64,000 nucleotides of DNA. It comes from Diplonema papillatum. Taxonomy: Eukaryota; Euglenozoa; Diplonemea; Diplonemida; Diplonemidae. The translations under genes and the position numbers were made by a program. The first letter of the stretch is position 1, and each line of letters begins with the position of its first letter. The stretch spans positions 53,875 through 117,874 of the forward strand of contig JAPJBO010000719.1 in NCBI GenBank assembly GCA_030068145.1, in the 5' to 3' direction. Below are positions 1 through 11,433 of this stretch, piece after piece. The notes beneath the pieces were generated by a model, which did no database searches, was not told where the DNA came from, and was given only the letters and a program-made list of their open reading frames with translations.

Positions 1-151
1 CGCGCCGAACAGGCTTCTCCCGAGCGGAAGCGGAAAAAGTGCAAGACTTGTACGGTCGCCTTGCGCCCCCCCCCGCGCTGGTTGTAGTTTTGCGGCTATG
101 TTTTGTTGCGAAGGCTTTGTACCATATTTCCCCCCCCCACCCCCCCACCTG

Positions 152-372
152 TGACGGATTCGCCTGTGCTCTAGTAGCACGGGTGGTCCTGGCTGTGACG
201 AGCTACGAACAGCCGCCTGACAAACCAGACTCACACCGCAGTCCTGTCTGCATGCAGACACTCATGATGATGGTCCGCCTTATGTGTCCGTGGCTTAAAG
301 GACCGAAACACGGCGCAGACGGGACCAGTGCGGTGTTGAGCACATACCCATTCCAAGCACGTTCTTGCAACC
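152..372 (+). repeat. Dispersed repeat R3, copy 1
   Basis: This stretch matches 2573-2795 closely over about 200 bases, with small insertions and deletions. A more decayed version lies near 28860-28990. I see no coding function. It marks an interspersed family of unknown class. Confidence 0.75.
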
Positions 373-540
373 CCCCCCCCCCCACCTCGACGCCTCCTTC
401 GAGAACGATAAAGCATCACTCTGTCTTCACCCCCTAAAAAAGAGGACCGACCCTGTTGTGCCGGTCTCCAATCCCAAGGGGTTTTCAGAGTGGAATCTCT
501 GTCAATGCCCACCACGTATGACCAACAACTAAGGTACCCC

Positions 541-725
541 GTGTGGCCGACCGTCTCGACGAGCTTGTGTTCAGCGCAAGCGCCAAGCCCCAAGGTGCGC
601 CACGCCTTGATGCCTTAGTTGGGGAAATCGGTAGCCACTTGACCCGTAGGCCCGAGGCTCTGCAGTACCGCCGAACACGTGAAGCTTGGCTCCCGTCCCC
701 CAGCAGGCTTTCCCCGGTACCTAAG
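541..725 (+). repeat. Dispersed repeat R2, copy 1
   Basis: This is part of a family with other copies at 15195-15475, 19870-20145 and 23200-23670. All share a stretch ending in a GGTACC- or GGCACC-like sequence. The longer copies carry a purine-rich GAAGAA tract at one end. No terminal duplication is visible. Confidence 0.75.
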
Positions 726-1007
726 AGCGCGCGGAAAAAAAAGAAGAACAGGGCCGGTGAGGTGGATCACGTTTTTTTAGTACCGCGACTACAAATCTTA
801 GACTAAAAAAGACGTGATCAACGTGCTTTGGTGTTCAATTAGAGTTCCCCGACCTGCAAATGAAACAGGGGAAACCCGCGGGGGAAAACGATCAACCGGC
901 ACACACACAACAACACGAAGCGCCTGTCCTTTTTGACAATATGCACAGTGCTCCCGCAAACCTCCGAAATACCGGAGGATGCGCGAGAGCTGGTCAAGCA
1001 AACTTTT

Positions 1008-1413
1008 TTTTTGTATAAGCACCTGCTTTGTAGGAAATGCTTGAGGAGACTGCCAGTTGCGATAGATCAAAGGAGGCAAATGTGCTGTAGCCCACACGAA
1101 ACACAGGTAAACCTGGGTTTAGTGGCGGGCGTAAGCGTTCAACAAAAAAGACCCACTTTGTTGTATTGTTTTCTTGAAAGTATGCCAATACTGCAGGGAA
1201 TAGTTGACTAGACCTCTTGAGTTTGTGCTAACCACGAATTGGGGAGTCGGGAGAACCTACAAAGCCAAAAGCAGGACCGACCCCCCCGTTCGTGAGAAAA
1301 AGCGAAGAATAATATGCCTTCTTTTTTTCCATCTATCTTTGTCAAGAGCTGCAACTCAACTATTCTCTCCTCTAGCCTCCTTCGAAATGAGCACAAGGCA
1401 GTCCCTCGAGTAT
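1008..1413 (-). mobile_element. R1 retroposon, interrupted by another repeat
   Basis: This is an R1 copy. The strand is given in the sense that puts the poly(A) tail at the 3' end; on the plus strand it begins after a T run and ends in CTCGAGTATTTC. Positions of about 1172-1347 are foreign to R1. They match a second copy at about 1745-1850 (GTGAGAAAAAGCGAAG and what follows), so another repeat has inserted into this R1. Confidence 0.75.
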
Positions 1414-1517
1414 TTCTGGTTACATGAGTGGTTGACTCCCGCCCGGCCCTGGATTTCAGGCCGGGGGCGTTTTTTCAGCAATTTCTTTTGTGACGTTTCT
1501 CTGCTTCTCTCCTTAGT

Positions 1518-1652
1518 TAGCAGAAGCACTGAGCAGAAGCAGTGAGCAGAAGCACTGAGCAGAAGCACTGAGCAGAAGCACTGAGCAGAAGCAGTGAGCA
1601 GAAGCACTGAGCAGAAGCAGTGAGCAGAAGCACTGAGCAGAAGCACTGAGTA
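1518..1652 (+). repeat. 13-bp minisatellite
   Basis: About ten tandem copies of GAGCAGAAGCACT, with a C/G variant in the CACT part. The array is homogeneous and sits in non-coding DNA. Confidence 0.95.
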
Positions 1653-2572
1653 CGCGAATATTGCAGGTCTAGTTGTAGACACCTTTAGGTTGTGATGCTT
1701 ACGATTGCGGGCGTTGGACACCCTAACGTAGTTAAAGCAGTACCCCTCCTTCCGTGAGAAAAAGCGAAGTAACCCAGTATCTTCTTTTTTGTATCTGTTT
1801 CGTCAAAAGAGCCGCGGCGCAACTCTTCTTTTTCTTCGGTAGTGCTGAACCGAAAACGCACAATTTTTGGGACGATGGCTGCGCATGATAAAAGTCAAAC
1901 GAACCCCCCTAACATAGGAAACCCACAAAGGGAGTTTGTTCACCGTATACACGAAGAACAAGACTATGTTTCCTTGCAACTTTCACCATCATTGGTCAGT
2001 TGTTGTTGATACGTCCGTTAATCTCGTTCGTTAGCACAGGGCCCCAGTTCCGAGTATGTTTTCGGTTGACCCCGCTCCCACCTCCCCTCACCAAAGAAAT
2101 TGCACGCTCTTTCCGCTGAAGATTGACTCCTCGAGTTTTCGCCAAACGGCGACGATGTACAAAAAAAAAAAAAAAAACAAGAATTCCTCAAGAGCCTCGC
2201 GGCGGAGAGCTCAAAGCCCCGCGGTTTGGCCGCCAAGGTTGGCGAACCTGGGATGTGCGTCCTGGCTGACCCCTGAGCCCCCCCTCTCTCCTGCGCCACA
2301 GTACTGGAAACACGGTGCACAAAACGGTGTGGAGCACACATTATTCCAACGCACGTGTTTGCATTCCCGAAGAAGATTTTGATGCTAGCATCAAACAGAC
2401 GCAGTGTTTTGCCCAACCTAAGATTCCCGTTTAGCAACGCATGAGCAAGCGCAGACTGCCTTCGTAAAAAAGAAGACAAGTCCGTGCTGCCTAGCGAGTC
2501 GCAGTCACATTCAGGGCGGCTGCCCTGGGGTTTTAACTGATTGCTCAGACACGGTTGTAGGGACCTTCTCCC

Positions 2573-2795
2573 CGTGACGGATTCGCCTGTGCTCTGGCAG
2601 CACGGGTGGTTCTGGCGGCTGTGGCGAGCTACGAGCAGCCGGCTGGCAAACCAGACTCGCACCGGTGTCCTGTCTGCAGACACTCAGGTTTCGCGCTGAC
2701 GATGGTCCGCCTTGTGGCTTAAAGGGCGGAAACCCGGCGCAGACGGGACCAGTGCGGTGTGTTAACCACATATCCATCACCAAGCGCGTTCTTGC
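2573..2795 (+). repeat. Dispersed repeat R3, copy 2
   Basis: Second copy of the repeat at 152-372, in the same orientation. It carries a few internal insertions and a deletion relative to copy 1. The rest of 1-4085 holds homopolymer runs and fragments of dispersed repeats, and I see no gene there. Confidence 0.75.
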
Positions 2796-4079
2796 AAAAC
2801 CTCATCCCCAGTAGCACATGAGCAAGCTATTTGCACTCTTCGTACATCTGCACAAAAGGGGGGGGGGGGGGGGGGGGGGTCCGGGCCTCCGGGTATGGTC
2901 CAGACGCATCCAAACACCTACAAGCGGCCACAAAAGACGGCAGAAGGGTCAGACTGTGACAGGAGTGACTCAGGATGTAGTCATTTGTGTCCAGGAATGC
3001 TCCAAAAATTTCTCTACACTATTTTTACTCCAGATTTGGGACTCGCTTCGTAGAAATTCTGGAAGTCGGCTGATTTCGGACGTCTTGTCGAGGTGGCCGC
3101 AATCTCCTTTTTTTTCACCAAGCTTTCCCTCTCTTTCGCACTCTTGGGTGACATTCTGATCAGCTTCTGGGTCACACACCCTCCATAACCTTATCCGTAC
3201 CGATTCTGGGGGTGAACAACACCCGTAAGTGCCTAAAAACATGCAAAACTGGTGAAAATAATAAAATCGACAGGATTTACCAGCCCAGTAGCCTCCTCAC
3301 CTGCAGAGCGATACGGGTTACATGGCAACCCTGCTCAACATAAAGAACTCAATGCTCACCATGTATGCACGTGGGGCGGCCCAGGGCCACATTCATTGCG
3401 AATGTGTTCGTGGTGTCGGTCGCAGGAGTCTTTTTTGGCTAGCCAGAGAGAGTAAAAGAGTGAAAGAGTACGTGCAGTAGTGAGTAGAGAAGAGAACGAG
3501 TGTAAAAGAACGGAGGTAGCACCACGAACTACCAGACCAGCGGAGGCCACCGCAAAAAAGATTCCTTACGTTTTCCTTATCCCTCAAAACCAGCACCAAT
3601 AACAACGACTCCCCACCTGCGGAGCGTGCTGCGTGCTCGATGGCCTTTTCCGTTTCATTCAGAAAGTGCTGGGAAGCAAATCGTTTCCATCCATCTTAAC
3701 CCATGTAAGGGGCGGGGGAAGGTGAGTTTTGTCTGTTCCGATCGTCCTCGTTTGCCCGCTTGTCTGTCCATGAAGGTTCTTGAAGTCGGCGTGTCCCTTT
3801 CCCATTTGCGAACAGCAATTCAACAGAGTAATGGCTTCGGGGCGTAGAAAAATAATAGAAGACACTAACCCAAACAACTTCCGCCGGTAGAGTAAACTTG
3901 CCTAAAGAAATCAACTGCCTTTGGGTAGGCTAGTCTGACACTAGTTGTGTCGTCGGGGGGGGAAAAAGGCGTGCGTTTGCTTGTAGGTGCCGGGGGGAGG
4001 ATTAACCTGTTAGTGAGTGAATATGATTGTTAGGTTAATCTTCTCCCAAACACGCCGCCAGCGTTCTCTCTCGTGTTTA

Positions 4080-4220
4080 CAACGCCTGTACACGGAAGGC
4101 ATCTCAACGCAAGCGGCCGTCGAGCGGATGTCCGACCACCTCGGAAATCCCGCTCCGCAAACTTCTCCGTCGCGTCCCTCAATAGACGCCAACTGCCGCG
4201 TCCACGCAAGCAGGTGTCAA
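4080..4220 (+). pseudogene. Broken partial copy of the TruD/Pus7 gene
   Basis: This segment matches 4764-4895 inside the downstream pseudouridine synthase exon, about 680 bases away and in the same orientation. It covers the part around the catalytic lysine-aspartate. Single-base insertions and substitutions break the frame. It is an internal fragment only, with no start and no continuation. It is one of several partial self-copies seen beside genes in this window. Confidence 0.88.
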
Positions 4221-4413
4221 TTTCCAGGGGGAAAAAAAACCTTGTGCAAACCCTTTTCAAAAAAAAAAAAAAAAAAAATCACCCAAAACTTGACTATGAA
4301 AAAGTGCTGCGCGGGGGTTGGCTCGACAGAGCTATCAGCAAAAACAGTGTCTATTTCTCGCAGAAGCGGGGGGGGGGGGTTGGGGCGCCGGGGGCTTTGT
4401 TCATGGTCGTACC

Positions 4414-7006
4414 ATGCGTTCGCTTCAGTTCGTTCGCATCGGGGGCGTGAAGGCGCGGTGGGCGAGCGGCGTGGTGCCGCACAGGGACGCAGCCGCAGCC
4501 GGCGACAGCGAACTGAACGAGTGGATCGAAGCTCAATGCGGCATGGAGTACAAGATGGTCTCGCAGGCGCCGCCGCCGATCGAAGCGCCCCTGCCGGGCA
4601 AGGCGCTGTCCGCCTGCTATGACCAAGTCGTGCACGAGATCAAGTGCGACGGCACCGACGCGACGCTCCGCTTCTGTCCCAGCTACTCCGACGCCATGAA
4701 GCACGGCCCGGTGTTCGGCGGGGCGAAGCCGCCGCGCAAGGGCACGCACCTCCACTTCAACCTGTACACGGAAGGCATCTCGACGCAAGCGGCCGTCAAG
4801 CGGATGTCCGACCACCTCGGAATCCCGCTCCGCAACTTCTCCGTCGCGTCCCTCAAAGACGCCCACTGCGCGTCCACGCAAGCAGCCAGCGTCGAAGGCT
4901 GCTCGTGGAGGCAGCTATCGCTGGTCAACGACATGTTCGAACTGAAGAAGGATATGAAAGTCGGCGACTTCGAGACGAAATCGGCGCCGGTACAGCTGGG
5001 CAATTGCTTGGGGAACAGGTACCTTTTTATTCAGTGTAAACAACGCAATTGTTGGCAGTGTTCGCGCTAAGGAAAAAAGCGGCTGATTTCTGAGTAGTTG
5101 AACGCTTACGCCCGCCACTGAACCCAGATTTACCTGTGTTTCGTGTGGACTACAGCACATACATACTATAAAACCCCGGATCCCTAAGTGGACGTCAGGG
5201 GGTTGTGCACTGCAACGGTTGGGTGAGGTAACTCCAGGGCATTAGCTTCCCTTTCCAAATTCCGTCAGCTGACGGAATTTGGAAATCCGGGCGGCTCAAA
5301 AAATAAAATAAAAAAGTGCAAAAAACGACCATCGATGAAAAAGTCGTGGGGGTCGCCGGGCATGGTGGCTGGCTGGCAGAAGTTTGGGGCCGCGGGGGCT
5401 GAGCCGAGCGAGAGAGTCGATCATCAGCAGCCTAGATCATTTCCGAGTCGACTCAAGTGCCCTATACCGTGTCTGCATCCTACTCGTACGAATGGTTTAC
5501 CAGCGCGTAGTATCTGAGTGGTGGATGAATTGGGAATGGATTGTTGCCTGCAGGAACGTGCACATGAAGGAGCGGGGCGAGGGTCACGCATGTGGGTCAC
5601 CAGTATGTTGGTCAACATGTTTAACGCGACAAACGGACTGAGAAGTGCAACTCTTTCTTCACCTGAATGTACCGTACCGTTCGCCGGGGGGCGGAGCCCC
5701 CGGACCCCCCACTTTGGGAGATTCATGCAACTTAAACAAAAACTTCTCGGTCTCAGAGCGAGAAAAGAAAATTGGCCATTGAGACGGAATTTGGAAAACT
5801 GAGGCAAAATGAAGCTAATAGCCTACCCAAAAAAAAAAAATGGAAATCGGGTGGGAGGTTGGGTTGATTTACACTGCCTCGGATTGGGTTGGGCAGCATC
5901 TGTATTCTGGGTTGGCAGGGGCAGGCTAGGTGTCTTTGAAGGAGAAAGCTGGCTGCAGAAGGCCTGCCTTCAGTCAGGACATCAGATTCTGAGGCTCAAT
6001 GTACCGTACCGTCTCCCGGGGGGCGGTGCCCCCCCGGACCCCCTCTTAATACAGGGCTTGGTGTCTATTCTCGAAGGAGAAAACGGGCTGCATAAGGTCC
6101 TGGTGGACTTGCATGCTTTTCCCGCCGCTAAACCCAGATTTACCTGTGTTTCGTGTGGGCTGCAGCACATTTACCTCCTTTTGATCTATCGCAACTGGCA
6201 GTCTCCTCAAGCATTTCCTGCAAAGCAGGTGCTTATCCAAAAAAGCAAGCAAAGCAACAAAGTGGCCCGACATCAGAACGACGTATATCATCAACCGCAC
6301 CAAAACGTACAGGTTCGACGTCGTGATCCGACACGTGAGCGGAGCGTACGCGCGCAGCGACGACGGGACGCTCGAAACGGAGCTCTCGCAGCGGCTGCGC
6401 TGGGTGAAGTCGCACGGGTTCGTCAACTACGTCGGGTACCAGCGCTTCGCCCTCGGCGGACGGGCCCAGCCGTACGACATCGCCGCCGGCATGCTCGCGA
6501 AGGACTGGCTCAAGAGCATCCACGCCCTGTTCGGCCTGCGCCGCAACGTCGCCGACCAAGTGCTCCCTCTGGTCACGCAGAGACAGTACGAGAAGGCGCT
6601 AGATGCGCTGCGGCGGTTGACTGACGACGCTGCCGAAGGCGAAAGCCAGCAGCCGGCACCTCCTCCGTTCTACGACGACGTGCTCGTCGCCATGGCCGCC
6701 ACCGGCGACGCCCGGGGGGTGCTGTCGGCTTGCGTGCCTCGCGTCGTGAAGGCGCACTGCTTGGCGTCGCTGCAGTCCGTTTTGTACAACAAAATGGCGT
6801 CCCGGCGGCTGCGGCGGCACGGCATCCAGGTCGCCGTGGGTGACACGGTCGCGCCGCTGGACCACACGGGGTTCTCCGCCGACGACGTTTCGGTCGTCCG
6901 CAGCGCGGCGGAGGCGAAGCAGTACTCCATCCGCGATGTCGTCCTGCCGTTGCTCGGCGTGCAGCGGAGCGACGACAACCGGCCGGTGCCCACCACGTAC
7001 CCCGAG
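4414..7006 (+). CDS. PUS7: tRNA pseudouridine synthase, TruD/Pus7 family (exons 1 and 2)
   Basis: The gene joins 4414-5018 to 6313-7006. Removing the 1294-base intron (AG|GTACCT ... TACAG|G) restores the family sequence GNRFDVVIR exactly at the junction. TruD/Pus7 enzymes convert uridine to pseudouridine in tRNA and, in eukaryotes, in other RNAs. Exon 1 carries HFNLYTEG and then SLKDAHCASTQ, which corresponds to the family's G-x-KD-x-x-A-x-T-Q catalytic segment; the aspartate is near residue 148. Exon 2 carries GFVNYVGYQRF, LQSVLYNKM and IRDVVLPLLG, all in the family order. The start at 4414 is the last ATG before conserved sequence; an upstream exon is possible. The reading frame leaves the family after TYPE at 7006, at a GTTTGC donor-like site, and I could not find the C-terminal exon. 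The intron holds an R1 copy, a perfect palindrome and a local duplication. Family assignment is firm. Activity is uncertain because of the missing C-terminus. Confidence 0.85.
5099..5163 (+). repeat. R1 fragment in the TruD intron
   Basis: An internal R1 piece running from GTTGAACGCTTACGCCC to the GGACTACAGCACAT part. It lacks both R1 ends. Confidence 0.75.
5252..5285. other. Perfect 34-bp palindrome
   Basis: Two 17-base arms meet with no spacer at CAG|CTG. It lies in the first intron of the TruD gene. Half of it, GACGGAATTTGGAAA, recurs at about 5784-5799 in the same intron. It could extrude a cruciform or be a relic of an inverted repeat. Confidence 0.95.
5660..6090 (+). repeat. Local duplication in the TruD intron
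   Basis: The segment near 5668-5715 (AATGTACCGTACCGT, then a C/G-rich run) is repeated near 5998-6045. The neighbouring GGAGAAA...GGGCTGCA-type stretch is also repeated (near 5940 and 6080). Confidence 0.65.
6121..6244 (+). mobile_element. R1 retroposon, 5'-truncated, in the TruD intron
   Basis: An R1 copy beginning at CCCGCCGCTAAACCC and ending in GTGCTTATCC followed by an A run. It lies about 70 bases upstream of the TruD exon 2 acceptor and in the same sense as the gene. Confidence 0.85.
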
Positions 7007-7034
7007 GTTTGCATTTGTGGGTTGCACATCCATA

Positions 7035-7370
7035 TCCTTGCAGTATTGTGTTGCGGGTTTCATACCCGAACCGTGTATTATCGTGTTGCGGGTTTCATAC
7101 CCTATCCTTGTATTACTGTGTTGCGGGTTTCATACCCTATCCTTGTATTACTGTGTTGCGGGTTTCATTGCGGGTTTCATACTCTAAACAGTGTATTATT
7201 GCGTTGCGGTTTTCATATTCTAAACAGTGTGTATTATTGCGTTGCGGGTTTCATACTCTAAACAGTGTGTATTATTGCGTTGCGGGTTTCATACCCAAAC
7301 CTAATCCACAAATAACGCCAAACCGTGTACTACTGTGTTGCGGGTTTCACACTCTAACCGTATTATTGTG
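7035..7370 (+). repeat. Minisatellite with GTTGCGGGTTTCAT core
   Basis: Seven or more tandem units of about 36-45 bases share a GTGTTGCGGGTTTCATAC-like core. It starts directly after TruD exon 2, where a third exon would be expected. Confidence 0.9.
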
Positions 7371-7371
7371 C

Positions 7372-7720
7372 TCGAGCATGGCGTCGCGGAGAGCTGTCGG
7401 ACGCGCCAGCGAAACCTTGGATTCCGCCTTCAAACAGCTCAACCTCCTCGTCGACCGGGCCTTTTGGGATGTGTTTTCTCGCATCGTTCCATGCATACCC
7501 ATACCGGATCCTCTCCTGCACGTCGCCCTGGAAGAAGCCCGCGTTCTAGGCCATGACCATGCGCTTGAAGGCTAGCTTCTCCTACTCCGAGAAGTCTTCA
7601 ATGTCCTGGCAGCCGATACCGCACTTGCAAGAATCGGTGACCTTCAGCAGCTCACTCCGATGCTTCCTTCTCCAGTGAACGAAGTCACATCTTCGGCCTG
7701 GACTGCGAAACGCCCCGCGC
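7372..7720 (-). pseudogene. Eroded minus-strand coding remnant
   Basis: The minus strand gives protein-like stretches such as GYAWNDARKHIPKGPVDEEV, separated by stops. The part at 7372-7480 is clearly related to 12195-12310, where it is further decayed. I do not recognise the family. The plus strand also stays open over part of this region, so the coding strand is an inference. Confidence 0.35.
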
Positions 7721-7846
7721 GTGACGGCGCCCTTCTTGTCTTTCATATTTAACCGTGTTGAACCGGGATACCCCCGGGATACCCCTAAAAATGGGGCTGG
7801 GTGTCCCGGTTTGGCATTTTTTTTTTTTTTTTTCGGGGTTTGCGCC

Positions 7847-10800
7847 CAGGGGTTATTCTGCCCGCCAGCAAGGCCAAAAATGCTGGCGAAAAAATTTCTT
7901 CTGTCAGCGAGAAAATTTTTCTCGCCCTCACGTCGTACAGAGCCCGTCCACCCGCATCTGTCCTTCCATTCTGAGTCTTCGGCGGTTCGTGGTGCAAGGA
8001 GGAAGAGAGAGTCGGAGAATACGTGCGGTTGGTCTGGTGGAAGGGACGGGTACAAGTTAACAAACGAAGAAGTCAAGACAGGACAAGGAGGTGCAGCAAG
8101 GTTTCAGGGTAGTGTCAAGTCAATTTTGCGCTTTTTCGCTACCTTCTCCACCGGCTCAGACTCTCCAGCAAACCATGCTGCCCTTAGGGCTTCGGCTGCG
8201 AAGCCAGAAGTAAAAAGGTCGATTACCTCCTCCGCAGTCGCGTCGTCCATCTCCTTCTCATCGGTGTCTTCGATGAAAAAGAGGGCGCGCAGTGTCGTGT
8301 TCAGCATGCGGTTGCGCAGTCGGGTCTTTACACGGGCCAGGGTACTGAACTGGCGTTCACTTTCTGCAGAGGAACTGACAATGGTCTGTGCCAGTTCGAC
8401 CAGTTGTCTCAATGGCTGCATGCGGGCACTCGCAGTGCCATCAGGGGCGAAGGCTTGATACACCGCGTGTGCATTTTTGGAGTATCTTGAGGCGCGTAGA
8501 ACCTCCTTAAGTAGGGTCCAGTCTCTCACCAGGTCTGCCTCGGTCATTCCGTGCAAAAGGGGAGTGCCGTGGTCTGTCTTCGTTTCCGAGCGAGTGGTGC
8601 TGTATGTGGGTCGAGGCATCGTGTCTGTTGCTGGCACGTCCACTTCATATTGTCGGTACGTGACCCGGCCGGGCTTGCTGTAGTATCTGTAGAGCTCCCG
8701 GATGTGTTCATCCCCCCAGTTTGTAAGGTGCGCGCCCTCTGGCCACGCAATGCGGTCAAAGACAACGAAGTGCCGAAGAACTTCCTTGGATTCAAACCGG
8801 ACCGTTGTGGACTTGAGGAGTGCAGCAATGTATGGGGAGGCGATAGTCTGATGGAATGTGCTGAACGCTGCAGGGGTAACGGCAACGTTGGTCGCTTCGA
8901 AGAACGAACGGCGCCAGCAAGTGTAGTATTTCGTGATCTTTTTGGCCCTTTCTTCCGAGCTTAGTGCCCTCAATTCTGCTTCGAGCGAGTCCACTTCTCT
9001 GCAAACATCCGAGATGGTGGTTGGAAAACAAGAGAGATTGCATGCAGCTTTTCCAGAACGTCACACGCAAGTGCAAGACATGCAAAAAATTGCGGCTTAC
9101 TCACCTCTTTGTACAGGTGCTCTGCGTGGGTGCTGTTCCGCTCGTTCCAGATGCGTCTAAGGGCTTCGCGTATTGCAGAATACTGCATACGGATGACAGA
9201 GACACTTCTCCAGTAGGCCAGCCAGCGTGTATCGGACGGCTCCACCAGGGCACGATTCACCTTCTCACACATCGCTGCAAATGTCGGGTCTGCGAATACG
9301 CTGCTCAGAAGTAGCTTGTTGATGTCGGAGTCGGAGAAGATCAGCCAAAGGGCGCGGACGGTTCTGAAGAAGTCTCCCATGAACGCAACTGCTTTTATGC
9401 CATCCTGGGCAAGGAGGTTGAGGACGTGGGCACAACACCACATGAAGAGCGCAGTAGCATTGATCCCACCGCGAACCTTCTTCTCGGCACCCTGAAACTT
9501 CCCAGACATCGCCGAAGCCCCATCAAACGAGCAGGATACGAACGAGCCCTTCGGGAGATAACACAGCATCTGCTTTATCTTCGTTGCGTAGCCGGTTGCA
9601 GTTTGATCGTGCAGGACTTCAAGGCCAATGAAGCGCTCTTGGACAGCATTTCTCCTGAGGTAACGAACGGTGGCCACAAGTTGGTGCTTTCCCGTCACGT
9701 CGGTTGTTGCATCTGCTGTGGCTGACCAAAACCGGGACTCCCTAATCTCGGTGTACAGCCGCTTCTCTAATACCAAGCCGATCAACTCCAGAAGCTCTCT
9801 CACCACAGTTGACGATGTATACGTCACATCCTGCTTCAGCCAAGCACAGAAATCGCGGTCCTGGTGCAAGCAAGAAAAGAAGGATAGCAAGTCGTGCACG
9901 TGCACCGTGTGGGGGATTTCCAGGCGTGCGATTTTAAAGATTGTTTTGACAATCTTGCGCAGTTGAGCCCGCATCTTACTGACACCTGAACGAAGGTTTG
10001 TCATAATGTCAGAGACAGAAACATGCTCGGCGGACGTTTCGTGCTTCTTCATGCGGTTTCGGAGGTGCGTTTGGTCGGCGTAAGGCATGTTGATGAGGAC
10101 TGCTCTTGTACGCGGAAACTTTTGGCTGCAAACCTTGCACTGGGCCCCCGCATCTGACACATCGAGCCATGGATACTCGGCAAGCCACCTGTCAACAGTG
10201 GATCGCAGAATTTTGCCACTGCCAAATGTACGAAACTTCGTGTTTTCTTCCGACTCAGGAGCGGGCTCGTCGTCAACAACAATCGGCTCAAATGCCACTG
10301 CTGAACCGGACAGGATCACGACCACGACAGCTACTAAAGCAAGAACGGAAAGTCCGACAAGACTGTCATCATCTGGGTCCGACTCATACTCGGCAACAAC
10401 CTCGTAGCCTTCAAATGCGGGGGGTTCAACTGCAGCAGGTGGTGTTGGGATGGCAACTTCTGCTTGAGCGGGCAGGTCTTCGGCTGATGTGCGAGCAGTG
10501 AGAGCATTCTCGGCGGCGATCTTCTTTTGAGCAGCATCGTAGGCCTTCACCTTAGCCAGCAACTCGGCGTTCTTCAGCCTGTTGCTGCCTGTCCCCTGGT
10601 TGATGCGCCTGAGGCTTGCTTGCTTCTCAAGCTTCGGTCCTCTCCAGTTCGCGTAGTCGAACTGGATGGTTTCGTCTGAGGGGCCACGTGCAGCGGCCGC
10701 ACGGAAACCGAAACTCGCAAGCGACATGTTACTTGGTTTGGGCCTGGCTGACTTTGTGTTAAACAAGAAACAAGACAGTGTGTTTGTTAACCTCATCCTG

Positions 10801-11095
10801 AGTCCCTCTCACAGCCTCCGCGGGCCCGCCTCTGCACTCGACTGTGCTGTTGCCCGGGACCTCTCGTGCATCACCCAGCCTCGGCCTCTGGCCTCGCCTG
10901 CCCTGTCTCGGCCTTCTCGGGCATCACCCAGCCTCGGCCTCCGGCCTCGCCTGCTGTCTCGGCTCTTGTAGGTGACCCCCCTGACCCCCCACGCAAAAAT
11001 CCCTTTGGCGAAAAAAATATTTTCGCCAACCCCTTTTCAGATTTTTTTTTTTTTTTGGCGAAAAAATTTTTTTTCGCCAAAGGGAAAAACCCCTG
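7847..11095 (-). mobile_element. Complete hAT DNA transposon
   Basis: The element begins with CAGGGGTT and ends with the inverted AACCCCTG. It is flanked on both sides by the identical 8-bp sequence TTTGCGCC (7839-7846 and 11096-11103). An 8-bp target duplication and CAGGG-type ends are hallmarks of hAT transposons. Inside both ends lie GGCGAAAA...TTTTCGCC palindromes (about 7878-7925, 10996-11033 and 11056-11079). A short direct repeat rich in CAGCCTCGGCCTC lies at 10875-10950. These are plausible subterminal transposase sites. The identical duplications point to recent insertion. The sequence before insertion can be read directly by removing 7847-11103. Confidence 0.95.
8104..10727 (-). pseudogene. 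hAT transposase, broken by one frameshift
   Basis: The protein starts with MSLASFGF (10727) and runs to the stop at 8104, with one frame change near 9010-9030. There FQPPSRMF in one frame should continue as TTISDVCREVDSLEAEL in the other. Parts in order: a leading FDYANW region; a hydrophobic run near residues 120-142; a TTF/BED-like zinc finger with CKVC near 198 and two histidines near 230; SATADATTD holding the first catalytic Asp near 333; FDGASAMSG with the second Asp near 403; and SSSAESERQFS with the catalytic Glu and dimerisation region near the C-terminus. This is the DUF4371-like type of hAT transposase. The frameshift makes this copy inactive unless it is a sequencing error. An upstream ATG at 10796 would add 23 residues. 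Confidence 0.93.
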
Positions 11096-11145
11096 TTTGC
11101 GCCTTACACACACTTTTTTTGTGTATAAGGCTTCGCGGGGGCCTG

Positions 11146-11240
11146 GTCAACCACCTCATCACTATAGGGCACAAACCTTTCTCGACAGTGATTGGACAGT
11201 CGGGATTGCCGGGGGCGGGTCTCCATGAAGAAGAGAATTG
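11146..11240 (+). repeat. Duplicated segment, copy 1
   Basis: It matches 13637-13730 almost completely (the GTCAACCACCTCAT to GGGGGCGGGTCTYCATGAAG region). The two copies bracket the 21-bp minisatellite and the eroded coding region. Confidence 0.85.
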
Positions 11241-11433
11241 TAAAGCAAGACCTGCCCCCTGCGCCTGCTGTCTCCGGCTGCTTCGGCAGACGACACATAC
11301 TACTACTACTACTACGGGGTTTGCGGCTTTGCGTACTTTGCAGAATATCGCGACCCTGGTGCTTGCCCGCACCTTCGGGTGCTCAATACTCAGCTCGACC
11401 CCTAGATGCCGCTGTCATAGGAGGCTACTGGTG

